Shown here: piece after piece, positions 55,100 through 63,277 of the stretch
Position numbering within the stretch: position 1 is the stretch's first letter
How the letters are laid out: every line of letters begins with the position of its first letter
Source: Pelagibacterium montanilacus
Lineage (GTDB): Bacteria > Pseudomonadota > Alphaproteobacteria > Rhizobiales > Devosiaceae
Length of the DNA: 64,000 nucleotides
Reading direction: 5' to 3'
Assembly (NCBI RefSeq): GCF_003992665.1
Contig: NZ_RZMX01000046.1
Location: forward strand, 167,817 to 231,816
Notes under the pieces: model-generated
Database searches by the model: none
The model's input: the letters and a program-made list of their open reading frames with translations, nothing else
What the model was told of the DNA's origin: nothing
Program-made: the position numbers and the translations under genes

Positions 55100-55183
55100 C
55101 GCGCGCCCGACCGGATGGGTGTCATGGACACACGTAGGAGCCCTGATGCTCCGGCTGCGGCCCCGGGACGGGCAAGCGCCAGC

Positions 55184-55285
55184 TAGAGGCCCTGTTCTGA
55201 TGCATCAGAACAGGAGCTCCAGGCGCATGATCTGTCGCGTTTCCGAATCCGTACAGTGGATCAGCCGTTCCTGAAACCGCCCCTA
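55184..55285. repeat. RIME-like composite palindrome (copy D)
   Basis: About 102 bases with arms CCTGTTCTGATG and CATCAGAACAGG, a linker, and a degenerate GCGTTTCCGAATCC ... GGCGGTTTCAGG pair. The outer end read on the minus strand begins TAGGGGCGGTTTC, and this TAG is the stop codon of the His-rich PCuAC-like gene (55285-55283). It is the most diverged of the five copies. It lies between convergent genes. Confidence 0.75.
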
Positions 55286-55825
55286 GTGCTGGTGCCCGGC
55301 ATGGCTGTGCTGGGTGGCTCCGGCAGCCTCGATGGCGACGACAGCGTCCAGATGGGCGCCTTCGAACTCCAATTCGATCTCGAAGCTCTCGCCCTCGAGC
55401 AGAGGAGCGGCAAGCCCGGAGAGCTGAATGGCAAGGCCATTGGGCGACAGAACCAGCTCGGATGCAGCCGGGATCGGCATTTGCGGGATTTCGGCGTAGC
55501 GCAGCTCGCCATCCACGTTCTCGAGCCCGACCAGCATGGCACCCTCGGCAATCATGGCCTCGGCACCAAGAAGGGTTGCTGCCTGCCCGGAGGTATTTTC
55601 CAGCTCCACATAAACCAGCGCCAGCGCGCCGTCCGTGGCGTTGGTCCAGGCATGGACGGCCCGCAAGCCATCAGCTTGGGCCACGTGGTCATCATGCCCA
55701 TGGTCGTCGTGATCTTCGCCGTCATGGTCCTCATGGGCGGCGTGGTCCTCGTCGTGGTGATCGTCCTGCGCGATCGCGGGAAGAGCGAGAGCGAGGGCGA
55801 ACGATAGGGCGATGGCGCGGATCAT
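55283..55825 (-). CDS. His-rich PCuAC-like periplasmic protein
   Basis: 180-residue secreted protein. After the signal peptide (MIRAIALSFALALALPAIAQ) comes a 27-residue His/Asp cluster containing nine His (about 21-47), then a PCu(A)C-type beta domain (VHAWTNATDGALALVYVELENT-like) and a C-terminal HSHAGHQH. Classical PCuAC proteins bind Cu(I) through a Met, a His and an HxM in the loop after the PGG turn. Here the corresponding loop reads SPNGLAIQL, with no HxM, so Cu(I) binding there is doubtful and the His tracts are the likely metal site. It is last in a four-gene ABC operon, 26 bases after the permease. It may be the metal-capturing component. Confidence 0.82.
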   Translation of the reverse strand: MIRAIALSFALALALPAIAQDDHHDEDHAAHEDHDGEDHDDHGHDDHVAQADGLRAVHAWTNATDGALALVYVELENTSGQAATLLGAEAMIAEGAMLVGLENVDGELRYAEIPQMPIPAASELVLSPNGLAIQLSGLAAPLLEGESFEIELEFEGAHLDAVVAIEAAGATQHSHAGHQH

Positions 55826-55851
55826 GATGGGGTCTCCCTGCACGTTATAAC

Positions 55852-57180
55852 TTAACCACGCAAATCCGTAACCACGGGGCGTGACACTGCGATGAAGGCA
55901 GGCGCCAGCGCGAGAATGACCGTAAGGGAAACGAAGGCGGCCACGAGATGGAATTCGGGCCAGGCGAGCGTTGCGTTGACCAGGATATCGGTCTGTTGGG
56001 TAACGATCCGGGAGATGACCGCAGCAGCTCCGTACCCGACGGCGATGCCCAGAGCGGAGCCCATAAAGATCAGCGCGGCGGCATAGGACCAGACGACGGC
56101 GAGGACGAACCGGGCCGGCGCCCCCAATGCGCGGAGAAGCGCAAGACGCCGGGAAAACAGTCGCGTGAGAATGACGAGCCCGGCCAGGACGCCCGCAGCC
56201 ACCAGGATCTGCGTGACGATCGCCATCAGTGTCATCACCTGCCGCACATCGCCCATCAGCGCATGAAGATTGGCCAGCACGGTGCCGGGAAAGAACGCCA
56301 TTGTCTCGGACGTCGTGAACTGGGCCCGCAGGGCGTAATTGACATAGAGCTGCTCGGCCGAGACCAGCACCGCGGGCGTGCCGGGGAAATAGTCCGGATC
56401 GAACGGCGGGCCGAGCTGATCGGCGTGTTCCGGCGCATGGCCATTGGCAAGGCCGTGGATTTCCCAAACCGCCTCGACGGGCACGAGGATGGCACGGTCC
56501 CAGGGGCTGCCGGTGGGCTCCATGCGCCCGACCACGGTGTACTCCGCATTGGCGTGCGCGTCGGTCTCGGCGGCATCGCCCACGCCGTGGGCCGGGCTGA
56601 AGACGTCACCGAGCGCCAGTTCGACCCGCGCGCCGATCACCGCGTCGCCATACCCCGCGAACATGGCGCCCTCGGCCAGACTCTGGGACATGTGGGTGAC
56701 GAACTGGCCCGTCGTGCCCACGATGGGATAGGATTGGTAGCTGTCGCCAAAGGCGATCGGCGCTGCGAGGGAAACGTCCTCTTCGCTCGCGATCTCGTTA
56801 TAGATCTCGCCCGAAAGAAGCGGCACGTCCGAGGGCTGGAGATAGACGGCGGCGAACAGCATGGTGATCTCGCTGCCCGGCGCCGAGATCACGAGATCGA
56901 ACGGATCGGCTGCACGCGCCGTTCCCTGCCGCAGCCCCCGCTCTTGGGCCGTGAGCGCGACGCCGATACCCACCGATATGGCGATCAGCGCGATAAAGAG
57001 CACATTGGTCCAGCGGAAGCGCCAGAGCATGGCGCGCACGAGCGAAAAGGGGCGATAGCCGATCAGCACCAGCCCGCCGAGCAGCAGCGCAGGCAGCAGG
57101 AGCACGATAAGGACGATGGTGTCCTGCACCGCCACCGGCATCCACTCGATGAGCCTGTAGAGCGGCGCGAGCGGGTTCAT
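55852..57180 (-). CDS. FtsX/MacB-type ABC permease
   Basis: 442-residue inner-membrane protein. An N-terminal pair of spans (about 20-75) precedes a large periplasmic domain (about 90-310) and three C-terminal spans with the FtsX-type LARRLALLRALGA-like motif (SRRLALLRALGAPARFVL). The periplasmic part has several His near the middle (SPAHGVGDAAETDAHANA and GLANGHAPEHADQLG), possibly metal related. The start overlaps the ATPase stop (ATGA). With the ATPase it forms a MacB/LolCDE-like or Zrg-like transporter. Confidence 0.85.
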   Translation of the reverse strand: MNPLAPLYRLIEWMPVAVQDTIVLIVLLLPALLLGGLVLIGYRPFSLVRAMLWRFRWTNVLFIALIAISVGIGVALTAQERGLRQGTARAADPFDLVISAPGSEITMLFAAVYLQPSDVPLLSGEIYNEIASEEDVSLAAPIAFGDSYQSYPIVGTTGQFVTHMSQSLAEGAMFAGYGDAVIGARVELALGDVFSPAHGVGDAAETDAHANAEYTVVGRMEPTGSPWDRAILVPVEAVWEIHGLANGHAPEHADQLGPPFDPDYFPGTPAVLVSAEQLYVNYALRAQFTTSETMAFFPGTVLANLHALMGDVRQVMTLMAIVTQILVAAGVLAGLVILTRLFSRRLALLRALGAPARFVLAVVWSYAAALIFMGSALGIAVGYGAAAVISRIVTQQTDILVNATLAWPEFHLVAAFVSLTVILALAPAFIAVSRPVVTDLRG

Positions 57181-57857
57181 GCCGCCACCTCGTCGCGCAC
57201 GATCCTGCCATCGACGATGTCGATCACCCTGTCCATGCGTTCGTGCACCGCCGGATCGTGACTGACCGCGACCAGCGTCTTGCCTTCGTCGCGCACGAGC
57301 GACACCAGATCGGCGATCAGCGCGTCGGCCGTGGCGCGGTCAAGACTGGCGGTCGGCTCGTCGGCCAGAAGGATTTCGGGGTCGGCGGCCAGCGCACGTG
57401 CAATGGCGACCCGCTGACGCTCGCCGCCCGAAAAGCTCTCCACCGTGCGCTTGCCGTGCGCGATGCCAAGTCGATCGAGGGCCCTGGCCGCTCCCTCGCC
57501 TATGGGCGCCTGGCGGCCGCGCGCGGCATAGGCCCCGGGCAAAGAGGCGTTGGCGAGGGCGGACAGTTCCTCAAAGAGGAGGAAATCCTGAAACACCATG
57601 CCCACATGGCGGCGCCGGAACCGGGCGCGCTCTTCCATGGACTGGCTGGCAAGCGCGTGCTCGCCCCAGTTCACGCTGCCGGTGGCGGTCTCGACGAGCC
57701 CAGCGATGGTAAAAAGGAATGTCGACTTGCCCGCGCCCGAGGGCCCGCGGACGCCAAGGCACGTGCCGGGCGCAAGGGCGAGTTCGGGCACGCTCAGAAG
57801 CGTTCGTCCCGAGGTCGCCCGGACCTCGAGATCGGCGATGGCAAGTGCGAGTGCCAT
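57177..57857 (-). CDS. ABC transporter ATP-binding protein (LolD/MacB type)
   Basis: 226-residue ATPase. Walker A is GPSGAGKST, the signature FSGGERQRVAIARAL, and Walker B EILLADEP followed by TASLDRATADAL, typical of the small LolD/FtsE/MacB group that pairs with FtsX-type permeases. It starts 6 bases after the DUF3299 gene and overlaps the permease by four bases. The three genes are translationally coupled. Confidence 0.9.
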   Translation of the reverse strand: MALALAIADLEVRATSGRTLLSVPELALAPGTCLGVRGPSGAGKSTFLFTIAGLVETATGSVNWGEHALASQSMEERARFRRRHVGMVFQDFLLFEELSALANASLPGAYAARGRQAPIGEGAARALDRLGIAHGKRTVESFSGGERQRVAIARALAADPEILLADEPTASLDRATADALIADLVSLVRDEGKTLVAVSHDPAVHERMDRVIDIVDGRIVRDEVAA

Positions 57858-57863
57858 CGGAGG

Positions 57864-58301
57864 CTAAGCGCGTTCCTGCACGGCATCGACGACCCGCACG
57901 CGGGAGACAAAGCCCAGTTCGGGATCGGTGTAAGTGCCCAACTCCAGCGTGCCGCGGGTGATGATCTTGACGTTGAACGGGATCACATCGACCACGCGCT
58001 GGGCGTAGACGGCAAGGATGTCGTTGGGCCATTCGGCTGCATCAGAGCAGAACGGGCACACCGCCATGGGGCGATTGGTGAGCACGTAGAACTCGCTTTC
58101 CGCCTTGAGCGGGGGGGCCATGAAGCCTTCGATGGCGACACGCTGGCCTTCATGCTCGAGCGCAAAATCGGTGAAGCTCATGTCGTTGTTGTAGAGTTCG
58201 CGCAGGCGCACCTGGGGCTCTGCTGCCGTGGCCCGCGTTGCAAACAGCGGTGCGGCGAATGCGGCCCCGGAGGCCAGGGCAAAAAATCCGCGTCGGTTCA
58301 T
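57864..58301 (-). CDS. DUF3299-type exported protein
   Basis: 145-residue periplasmic protein. The N-terminus MNRRGFFALASGAAFA is a Tat-type signal (RRxFF), suggesting export of a folded, possibly metal-bound form. The core LEHEGQRVAIEGFMAPP and RPMAVCPFCSDAAEWPNDILAVY (two Cys) match the DUF3299 family. Relatives occur beside ABC ATPase/FtsX permease pairs implicated in zinc uptake (ZrgABCDE of Vibrio, as I recall). It is the first gene of the operon that ends with the His-rich protein. Confidence 0.78.
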   Translation of the reverse strand: MNRRGFFALASGAAFAAPLFATRATAAEPQVRLRELYNNDMSFTDFALEHEGQRVAIEGFMAPPLKAESEFYVLTNRPMAVCPFCSDAAEWPNDILAVYAQRVVDVIPFNVKIITRGTLELGTYTDPELGFVSRVRVVDAVQERA

Positions 58302-58383
58302 GGTTCAAACTCCTCTTGCCTGGATCAGGAGAACACCCCCGTTTTACCAGACGGCTCGCCCTGCCGTGTGACAGTGCGATGAA

Positions 58384-58411
58384 GAAAGGGGCCGACAAGC
58401 CGGCCCCTTTC
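58384..58411 (-). terminator. Terminator of the alkaline phosphatase gene
   Basis: Stem GAAAGGGGCCG / CGGCCCCTTTC with loop ACAAGC. On the minus strand it follows the phosphatase stop (58432) by about 20 bases and is trailed by TTC-rich sequence. Confidence 0.75.
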
Positions 58412-58431
58412 CCGCTATCGAAGGCGCCCGA

Positions 58432-59916
58432 TCACTCGGCGGCTTCAGCTTCGAGCGTGGCGTGGTGCATGACGTGGAAGATCATTTCCTGGTCCATGGT
58501 GCCACCGAACAGGTGCGCCCAGGGGCCCTTGGCCCAGAGGCCGACGTCGACCGGGGAATGGCTTTCCGAGGAGGCCGGGATGAGGGCCTGCTGGAGGTAG
58601 TCGGGGTCCATGGCTTCTTCCTGGGTCAGTTCGGGACGCTCACCGGAATAGGTGCCGTCTTCCTGCTCGACCAGCACCGAACCCGCACCATTGCCGAAGC
58701 CGACAACGGTGTAGGGCTTGCCGTCGGCAGCAAGCACGGGCTCACCGGAATGCTCGACCTGGCCGGAGGCCACGTCCATGCACAGACCGGTGATCGGGGT
58801 GCCGCGGCCGCAATAGCCATTGAAGACGATGGCATGTTCGTGGTCGCCGGTGACGATGATGAGGGTATCCTCGTCATCGGTCATCTCATCGGCGAGAGCC
58901 AGGGCTTCGGCAAAGGCGACGCCGTCGGTGAAGGTGCGGTGCGCGTTCCCGCCATGGCTGGCGTGGTCGACACGGCCCGGCTCGACCATCAGATAGAAGC
59001 CGTCTTCATTGGCCTGCAGCTTCTCGATGGCCGCAGCGGTCATGTCGGCGATCGAGGGCTCGCCTTCCGGGCGATCGTGCTCGTAGTTCATGTCCGAAGC
59101 GGTGAACAGGCCGAGGACCGGGGCGCTCATGTCGGCAGCAGCGAGCTGCTCGGCAGTGTAAACGAGCTCGGCACCCATTTCTGACGCACGCTCGATGAGG
59201 TTGACGTCATCGGGGCGGTTGCCGGCGCCGACTTCGATCTCGGTGCCTTCGGGAGCGAACGAGCGTGCGCCACCGCCGAGCGCGATGTCGACGACACCGG
59301 CTTCCATCTGGTCAACGAGCTGGGTTGCGATATCCACGCACCCTTCCGGAGCGTTGTTTTCCCAGTTGCGGTTGGCGGTCTTGGCATAAACGGCAGCGCC
59401 GGTGGCGTGGGTGATGCGGGCGGTCGAGACGACGCCGACCGACTTTCCGGCCTCCGAGAGCATTTCAGAAAGGAGCGTCAGCGGGGCTTCGGTCGAGCAA
59501 TCGTCGTGGATGACGGTGTCGGCCATGTTGATGGTGTTGAAGACCTGCTTGACACCGGTGTTCATCGCACCGGCGGTCGGTGCGGAATCGGGGGTCTGGG
59601 CGTTGATGTTGAAGGTCTTGATGATCGCGGAATTGGGGTAGAGGTCGTGGGGAAGATTGTGCTCTTCGCCCAGCATGCCCTTCTGCTGGCCGTCAAAGAC
59701 GCGGATGCCGAAATTGGTGTTGATGCCCATGCCGTCGACGACGAACAGGATGACGTTCTTTGCGACGTTGGTGTTGGGCTGTGCGTTGACGCGCTCTGCG
59801 AGCACACCCTGCGCGGCGGTGAAATAGTCGCTGCCAGCCTGGGGGAGATCCTGGGCGATAGCGGTCGATGCGCAAAGCGCGACGGCGAGAGAAGACGTAA
59901 GCGTCCGGCGAAACAT
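58432..59916 (-). CDS. phoA: Alkaline phosphatase
   Basis: 494-residue secreted phosphomonoesterase. The signal peptide (MFRRTLTSSLAVALCASTAIA) is followed by the metal-binding FVVDGMGI, the nucleophile Ser in TPDSAPTAGAM, and the late metal sites PGRVDHASHGGNAHR, VTGDHEHA and SHSPVDVGLW. The start at 59916 is preceded by GGAGG; an ATG 12 bases earlier lies ahead of that ribosome site and is rejected. It probably scavenges phosphate from organic esters. A Pho-box-like site lies 69 bases upstream, and a terminator follows. Confidence 0.94.
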   Translation of the reverse strand: MFRRTLTSSLAVALCASTAIAQDLPQAGSDYFTAAQGVLAERVNAQPNTNVAKNVILFVVDGMGINTNFGIRVFDGQQKGMLGEEHNLPHDLYPNSAIIKTFNINAQTPDSAPTAGAMNTGVKQVFNTINMADTVIHDDCSTEAPLTLLSEMLSEAGKSVGVVSTARITHATGAAVYAKTANRNWENNAPEGCVDIATQLVDQMEAGVVDIALGGGARSFAPEGTEIEVGAGNRPDDVNLIERASEMGAELVYTAEQLAAADMSAPVLGLFTASDMNYEHDRPEGEPSIADMTAAAIEKLQANEDGFYLMVEPGRVDHASHGGNAHRTFTDGVAFAEALALADEMTDDEDTLIIVTGDHEHAIVFNGYCGRGTPITGLCMDVASGQVEHSGEPVLAADGKPYTVVGFGNGAGSVLVEQEDGTYSGERPELTQEEAMDPDYLQQALIPASSESHSPVDVGLWAKGPWAHLFGGTMDQEMIFHVMHHATLEAEAAE

Positions 59917-59984
59917 GGTTGCCTCCATGGGGTTTCAGCGAGGCGGACGCTAGGACCATTGCATGACTGTGTGGTCACACCACA

Positions 59985-60002
59985 ATTGCAGTTTAATGAC
60001 TG
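59985..60002 (-). promoter_or_regulatory. Pho-box-like site upstream of phoA
   Basis: Read on the minus strand, CAGTCAT-TAAA-CTGCAAT resembles the PhoB box (CTGTCAT-N4-CTGTCAT) with three mismatches in the 14 conserved bases. A second partial copy (CAGTCATGCAATGGTC) lies just downstream at about 59962-59977. It suggests induction of the phosphatase when phosphate is scarce. Confidence 0.6.
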
Positions 60003-60026
60003 TGGACAATCCCGCGCCTCGCGCGG

Positions 60027-61397
60027 TCAGGGCGCGGTACTTTTGCCCTCGCGATCGACCCTCTGCTCGAACTCGGCGAGGATGGTTGGCCGGCCATAGA
60101 GAAACCCCTGGAACTTCGTACAGCCGGCCGCTGCGAACACGGCGTGCTGTTGGTCCGTCTCCACGCCTTCGGCCACCACGTCCTGACCCAGATCGCTGCC
60201 GATATGGACCACGTTGCGAGCCAGCGCTTCGCTGCGCGAATTGAGCAGCGCATCCTGGACGAACCCACGGTCGATCTTGATCTCCTGGATGGGCAGCCGG
60301 CGCAGATAGGCGAGCGAGGAATAGCCGACTCCGAAATCGTCGAGCGCTATGGTTATGCCAAGCGCATGCAGCGCTTCGAGCTTGGCGATGGCCAGATCGA
60401 CGTCGGTCACCACGATGCTTTCAGTAAGCTCGAAGATAAGGCGCCGGGGATCAGCCCCCGTCTTGGCCAGAGTATCGTGCACAAGGCTCTCGAACTCGGG
60501 ATCCATGAGCTGGCTGGCGCTGACATTGACGGAAAGGGTCAGATGCCGATGGCCGGCGCTCGCATTCCATTGCGCCAGGACCGAGCACCCTTTTTCAAGC
60601 ACCCACCCGCCTATGGAAACCATCAGTCCGAGCTGTTCGGCCTGCGGGATGAACTCCACCGGCGCGACCTGCCCCCGACCCGGGCTGTTCCAGCGCAGCA
60701 GGGCCTCGGCACCGATGGTTTTGCGCGTAAGGTCGACCTGGGGCTGGAAAGCGAGTTCGAACTCCTCGTTCCATAACGCGCCAAGCAACTCCCGGCTCAG
60801 CTTGTCCTTGCGCACGAACTCTGCCTGCATGGCATGGATACAAGCGGCGAGCATCCCTGTGGCCAGAACCGCGTTGGCCCAGGTGCCCCCGGTGCGCAGG
60901 CCTTCGGGCATGGTCACGACGAAAGGGTTATCGAGCCTGGCGCTGGCGAACACGACGAACGCCGCCAAGCACAGCCCGATCAGCACCAGTTGCGCGCGAG
61001 ACTTTTCCCGCTGGTAGTTGAGATAGCCCAGGGCAGCGACGACCAGCAAAAACAGATGGCTGACGCGCGGCGCCTCGGCAGTCGGAACATCCAGGATCAG
61101 GCCCATGATGATGCAGATGGCCACAAGAACCGCCTGAGCGGCGAGAAGTCCGATGGTCAGATGTCCCTGCCGGATCAAAAAATAGATAGCAAGGCCGCTG
61201 GCGATGATCACAAAGTCCAGCGCGACAACGCCCCACCACCCGATTATGGAAAACACTACTGCCCAGGCCACTCCTGCGCCGGCGAATGCGAGCGCCCCAT
61301 ATCGATAGGCCACGACCATACGGGACGAATAAGCACTCACATGGGCCAGTGGCCGGCTTGGCATTGATCTGGGCATAAATCGTCCATTTTTGAGCAT
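60027..61397 (-). CDS. Membrane-bound EAL-domain c-di-GMP phosphodiesterase
   Basis: About 456-residue protein. The N-terminal third holds several membrane spans (roughly 20-185, probably six) with no obvious sensor domain. The C-terminal EAL domain carries IGAEALLRW, LTLSVNVSASQL, LIFELTES, LDDFGVGYSSL, EIKIDRGFV, VAEGVET and QGFLYGRP, all the residues needed for c-di-GMP hydrolysis, so it is probably active and favours motility over biofilm. No GGDEF partner is fused. The start is uncertain: 61397 (MLKNGRFMPRS), 61376 or a GTG at 61463. It lies upstream of phoA but has its own spacing of about 110 bases. Confidence 0.88.
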   Translation of the reverse strand: MLKNGRFMPRSMPSRPLAHVSAYSSRMVVAYRYGALAFAGAGVAWAVVFSIIGWWGVVALDFVIIASGLAIYFLIRQGHLTIGLLAAQAVLVAICIIMGLILDVPTAEAPRVSHLFLLVVAALGYLNYQREKSRAQLVLIGLCLAAFVVFASARLDNPFVVTMPEGLRTGGTWANAVLATGMLAACIHAMQAEFVRKDKLSRELLGALWNEEFELAFQPQVDLTRKTIGAEALLRWNSPGRGQVAPVEFIPQAEQLGLMVSIGGWVLEKGCSVLAQWNASAGHRHLTLSVNVSASQLMDPEFESLVHDTLAKTGADPRRLIFELTESIVVTDVDLAIAKLEALHALGITIALDDFGVGYSSLAYLRRLPIQEIKIDRGFVQDALLNSRSEALARNVVHIGSDLGQDVVAEGVETDQQHAVFAAAGCTKFQGFLYGRPTILAEFEQRVDREGKSTAP

Positions 61398-61557
61398 CAA
61401 AGAACGATAATGACCAGTACAATTGGCCGTGTTAAGGACAATCCTGCCAATAATTTCTAACACTTTCAGATTTTTATTCTAACCGAACGTCAGTTTATTT
61501 TTTTGTCACGCATATGCAGATGCATAAGCTGTGCCAGCGTTATAGCGCCACCGCATG

Positions 61558-62859
61558 CTAAATCACCGTGTGGCTGTCTCTGCGCCGGCCCAGATGGGTC
61601 TGAAGCGCAAAGAAGGTGATGCTGGCCACCCCGCAATAGGCGGCAAAGAACGGCGCCTGCCGGGCGACCGAGACGCCGCCATCGAGGAACAGGCCGACGA
61701 TCCCGGGCCCGATGGCGGACGAGAGCACCATGGCCGATGTGGCGATCGCCCTTATGGCACCCAGATAGGTCGTGCCGTAGAGCTCCGCCCAGAGCGCGTT
61801 CATCACCGTGCCGTTGGCGCCATTGGTCAGCCCGCTCAGAAGGAAGAACAGGGGAATGGCCCAGAACGCCGACGTCGAGGCGATCAGGACATAGGCCAGA
61901 AGCGCGGGCACCAGCAGCAGGGGCAGAATGCGATAGGCCCCGAACCGGTCGGTCAGCCAGCCGCTGGCGATCGAGGAGAGGACCGAGCTGGCCGACATCA
62001 CGGGAAAGAAGGCCGCGAACGTCAATAGGCCCCACCCCTTGTCCGCCACGAGATCGGTCTGATGAAAGAAGATGGCGGTCGAGATCGCAGGCATGGCCAA
62101 CAGCCCGATGAGCACCGGCCAGAACAGCGGATCGGACAGCACCTGGCGGCGGGTCCAGCCGGTGGCGTTCTGATCGGCGGCGGCCGCGTCGGGATTGGCG
62201 GCGGCCCCTCTGCCCCGGGTGCCCTCGGGCGTATTGGCAAAGAGCGTGAGTATGGCGGGCACAAGGACCAGTGCGAGAAAGCCCGCGGCCAGCAGCCAGA
62301 CATTGCGCCAGCCCATGGCCGCGATGCCGAGCGCGACCAGCACGGGCAGGATGGCCTCCCCGGTGTTGAGCCCCAGTTGCGAGATGGCCAGCGCCCGGCC
62401 GCGAAACCGGTTGAACCACCGGCTCAAGGCCGTCGCCGCATTGTGGGTCAGCATGCCCTGGCCGAAAAACCGCAGGCCGAACAGCGCGATGGCCAGAACG
62501 AGGATATTGGGCGCAAAGCTCATGGCGAGGCACATCAGCGCTGCCCCCAGCGCGGCGCCGGCCCCCAGAAGCCGCGCCGGGATGCGATCGGCGAGCGTGC
62601 CCGCCCAGACCAGCAGAATGGCCGAACACAACGTGGCGGCCGTGTAGATCATGCCGTACTGGCCGGCGCTCAGCGAAAAGTCCTGCCGGATCGCCGCCCC
62701 AAAGAGCGCGATGAACACGGTCTGCCCCGCAAGCGAGGAGAACATGGAGATGTATCCGCCCCCGATCCAGCAGACCTGATTGCGCGTGAGCTCGCGCAGC
62801 GGCGGCGAAGGAGACGTCAGGGACATGAGCATTCGCACCGGAGGGATCGGGTGCGCCAT
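61558..62859 (-). CDS. MFS transporter
   Basis: 433-residue major facilitator superfamily carrier with twelve membrane spans and a central charged loop (about 205-230, RGRGAAANPDAAAADQNATGW). The loop between spans 2 and 3 reads AGTLADRIPARLLG, the typical MFS motif G-x-L-A-D-R-x-G. Substrate is unknown; the closest named groups are sugar-acid or cyanate-like carriers. The start is uncertain between 62859, 62832 and 62826 because no clear ribosome site is seen. Codon use is as in its neighbours. Confidence 0.86.
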   Translation of the reverse strand: MAHPIPPVRMLMSLTSPSPPLRELTRNQVCWIGGGYISMFSSLAGQTVFIALFGAAIRQDFSLSAGQYGMIYTAATLCSAILLVWAGTLADRIPARLLGAGAALGAALMCLAMSFAPNILVLAIALFGLRFFGQGMLTHNAATALSRWFNRFRGRALAISQLGLNTGEAILPVLVALGIAAMGWRNVWLLAAGFLALVLVPAILTLFANTPEGTRGRGAAANPDAAAADQNATGWTRRQVLSDPLFWPVLIGLLAMPAISTAIFFHQTDLVADKGWGLLTFAAFFPVMSASSVLSSIASGWLTDRFGAYRILPLLLVPALLAYVLIASTSAFWAIPLFFLLSGLTNGANGTVMNALWAELYGTTYLGAIRAIATSAMVLSSAIGPGIVGLFLDGGVSVARQAPFFAAYCGVASITFFALQTHLGRRRDSHTVI

Positions 62860-62935
62860 GGGCGGGAGTGAGAAACCGCGCCGAGATTACTCCTGGCACC
62901 GGTCGTCAAGCAAGATAAAGGGCGGACGCGCCGCG

Positions 62936-63262
62936 TCAAAGCGCGGCGCAGCGAATGCATTTGGCCGCAGCGGGATCGATCTCGAGACGCCGCGGCGCAA
63001 TGGCCTCGCCGCATTCGATGCACAATCCGTATTCGCCGTCTTCCATGCGCTGCAGCGCAGCCTCGAGCGCGGTGATGCGATGCAGGCGGCGCTGGTGGGA
63101 GGCCGTTGCCATGGCCTGCCCCTGAAGCGCATCCATGCGGGACAGGCGCCCCACGCTCTGCTGGTCGAGTTCAATTGGTTTGCGGTCGTCCGAGGTGGCC
63201 TCGGACGCCGATTTCAGTTCGTCGAGTTCCTCGAGAACCTTTTTGCGCATTGTCTCGTACAC
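62936..63262 (-). CDS. DksA/TraR-type zinc-finger protein
   Basis: 108-residue protein with a coiled-coil N-terminal part (LEELDELKSASEATSDDRKP, about 10-70) and a C4 zinc finger CIEC ... CIRC near the C-terminus (residues about 81-106). This is the DksA/TraR layout; members bind RNA polymerase through the secondary channel and alter transcription during stress. The DxxDxA tip seen in DksA is not clear (QSVGRLSRMDALQGQAM), so it may be a TraR-like regulator rather than a true DksA. The start is either GTG at 63262 or ATG at 63250. Confidence 0.83.
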   Translation of the reverse strand: MYETMRKKVLEELDELKSASEATSDDRKPIELDQQSVGRLSRMDALQGQAMATASHQRRLHRITALEAALQRMEDGEYGLCIECGEAIAPRRLEIDPAAAKCIRCAAL

Positions 63263-63277
63263 ACCGCCCCCGCAGGA

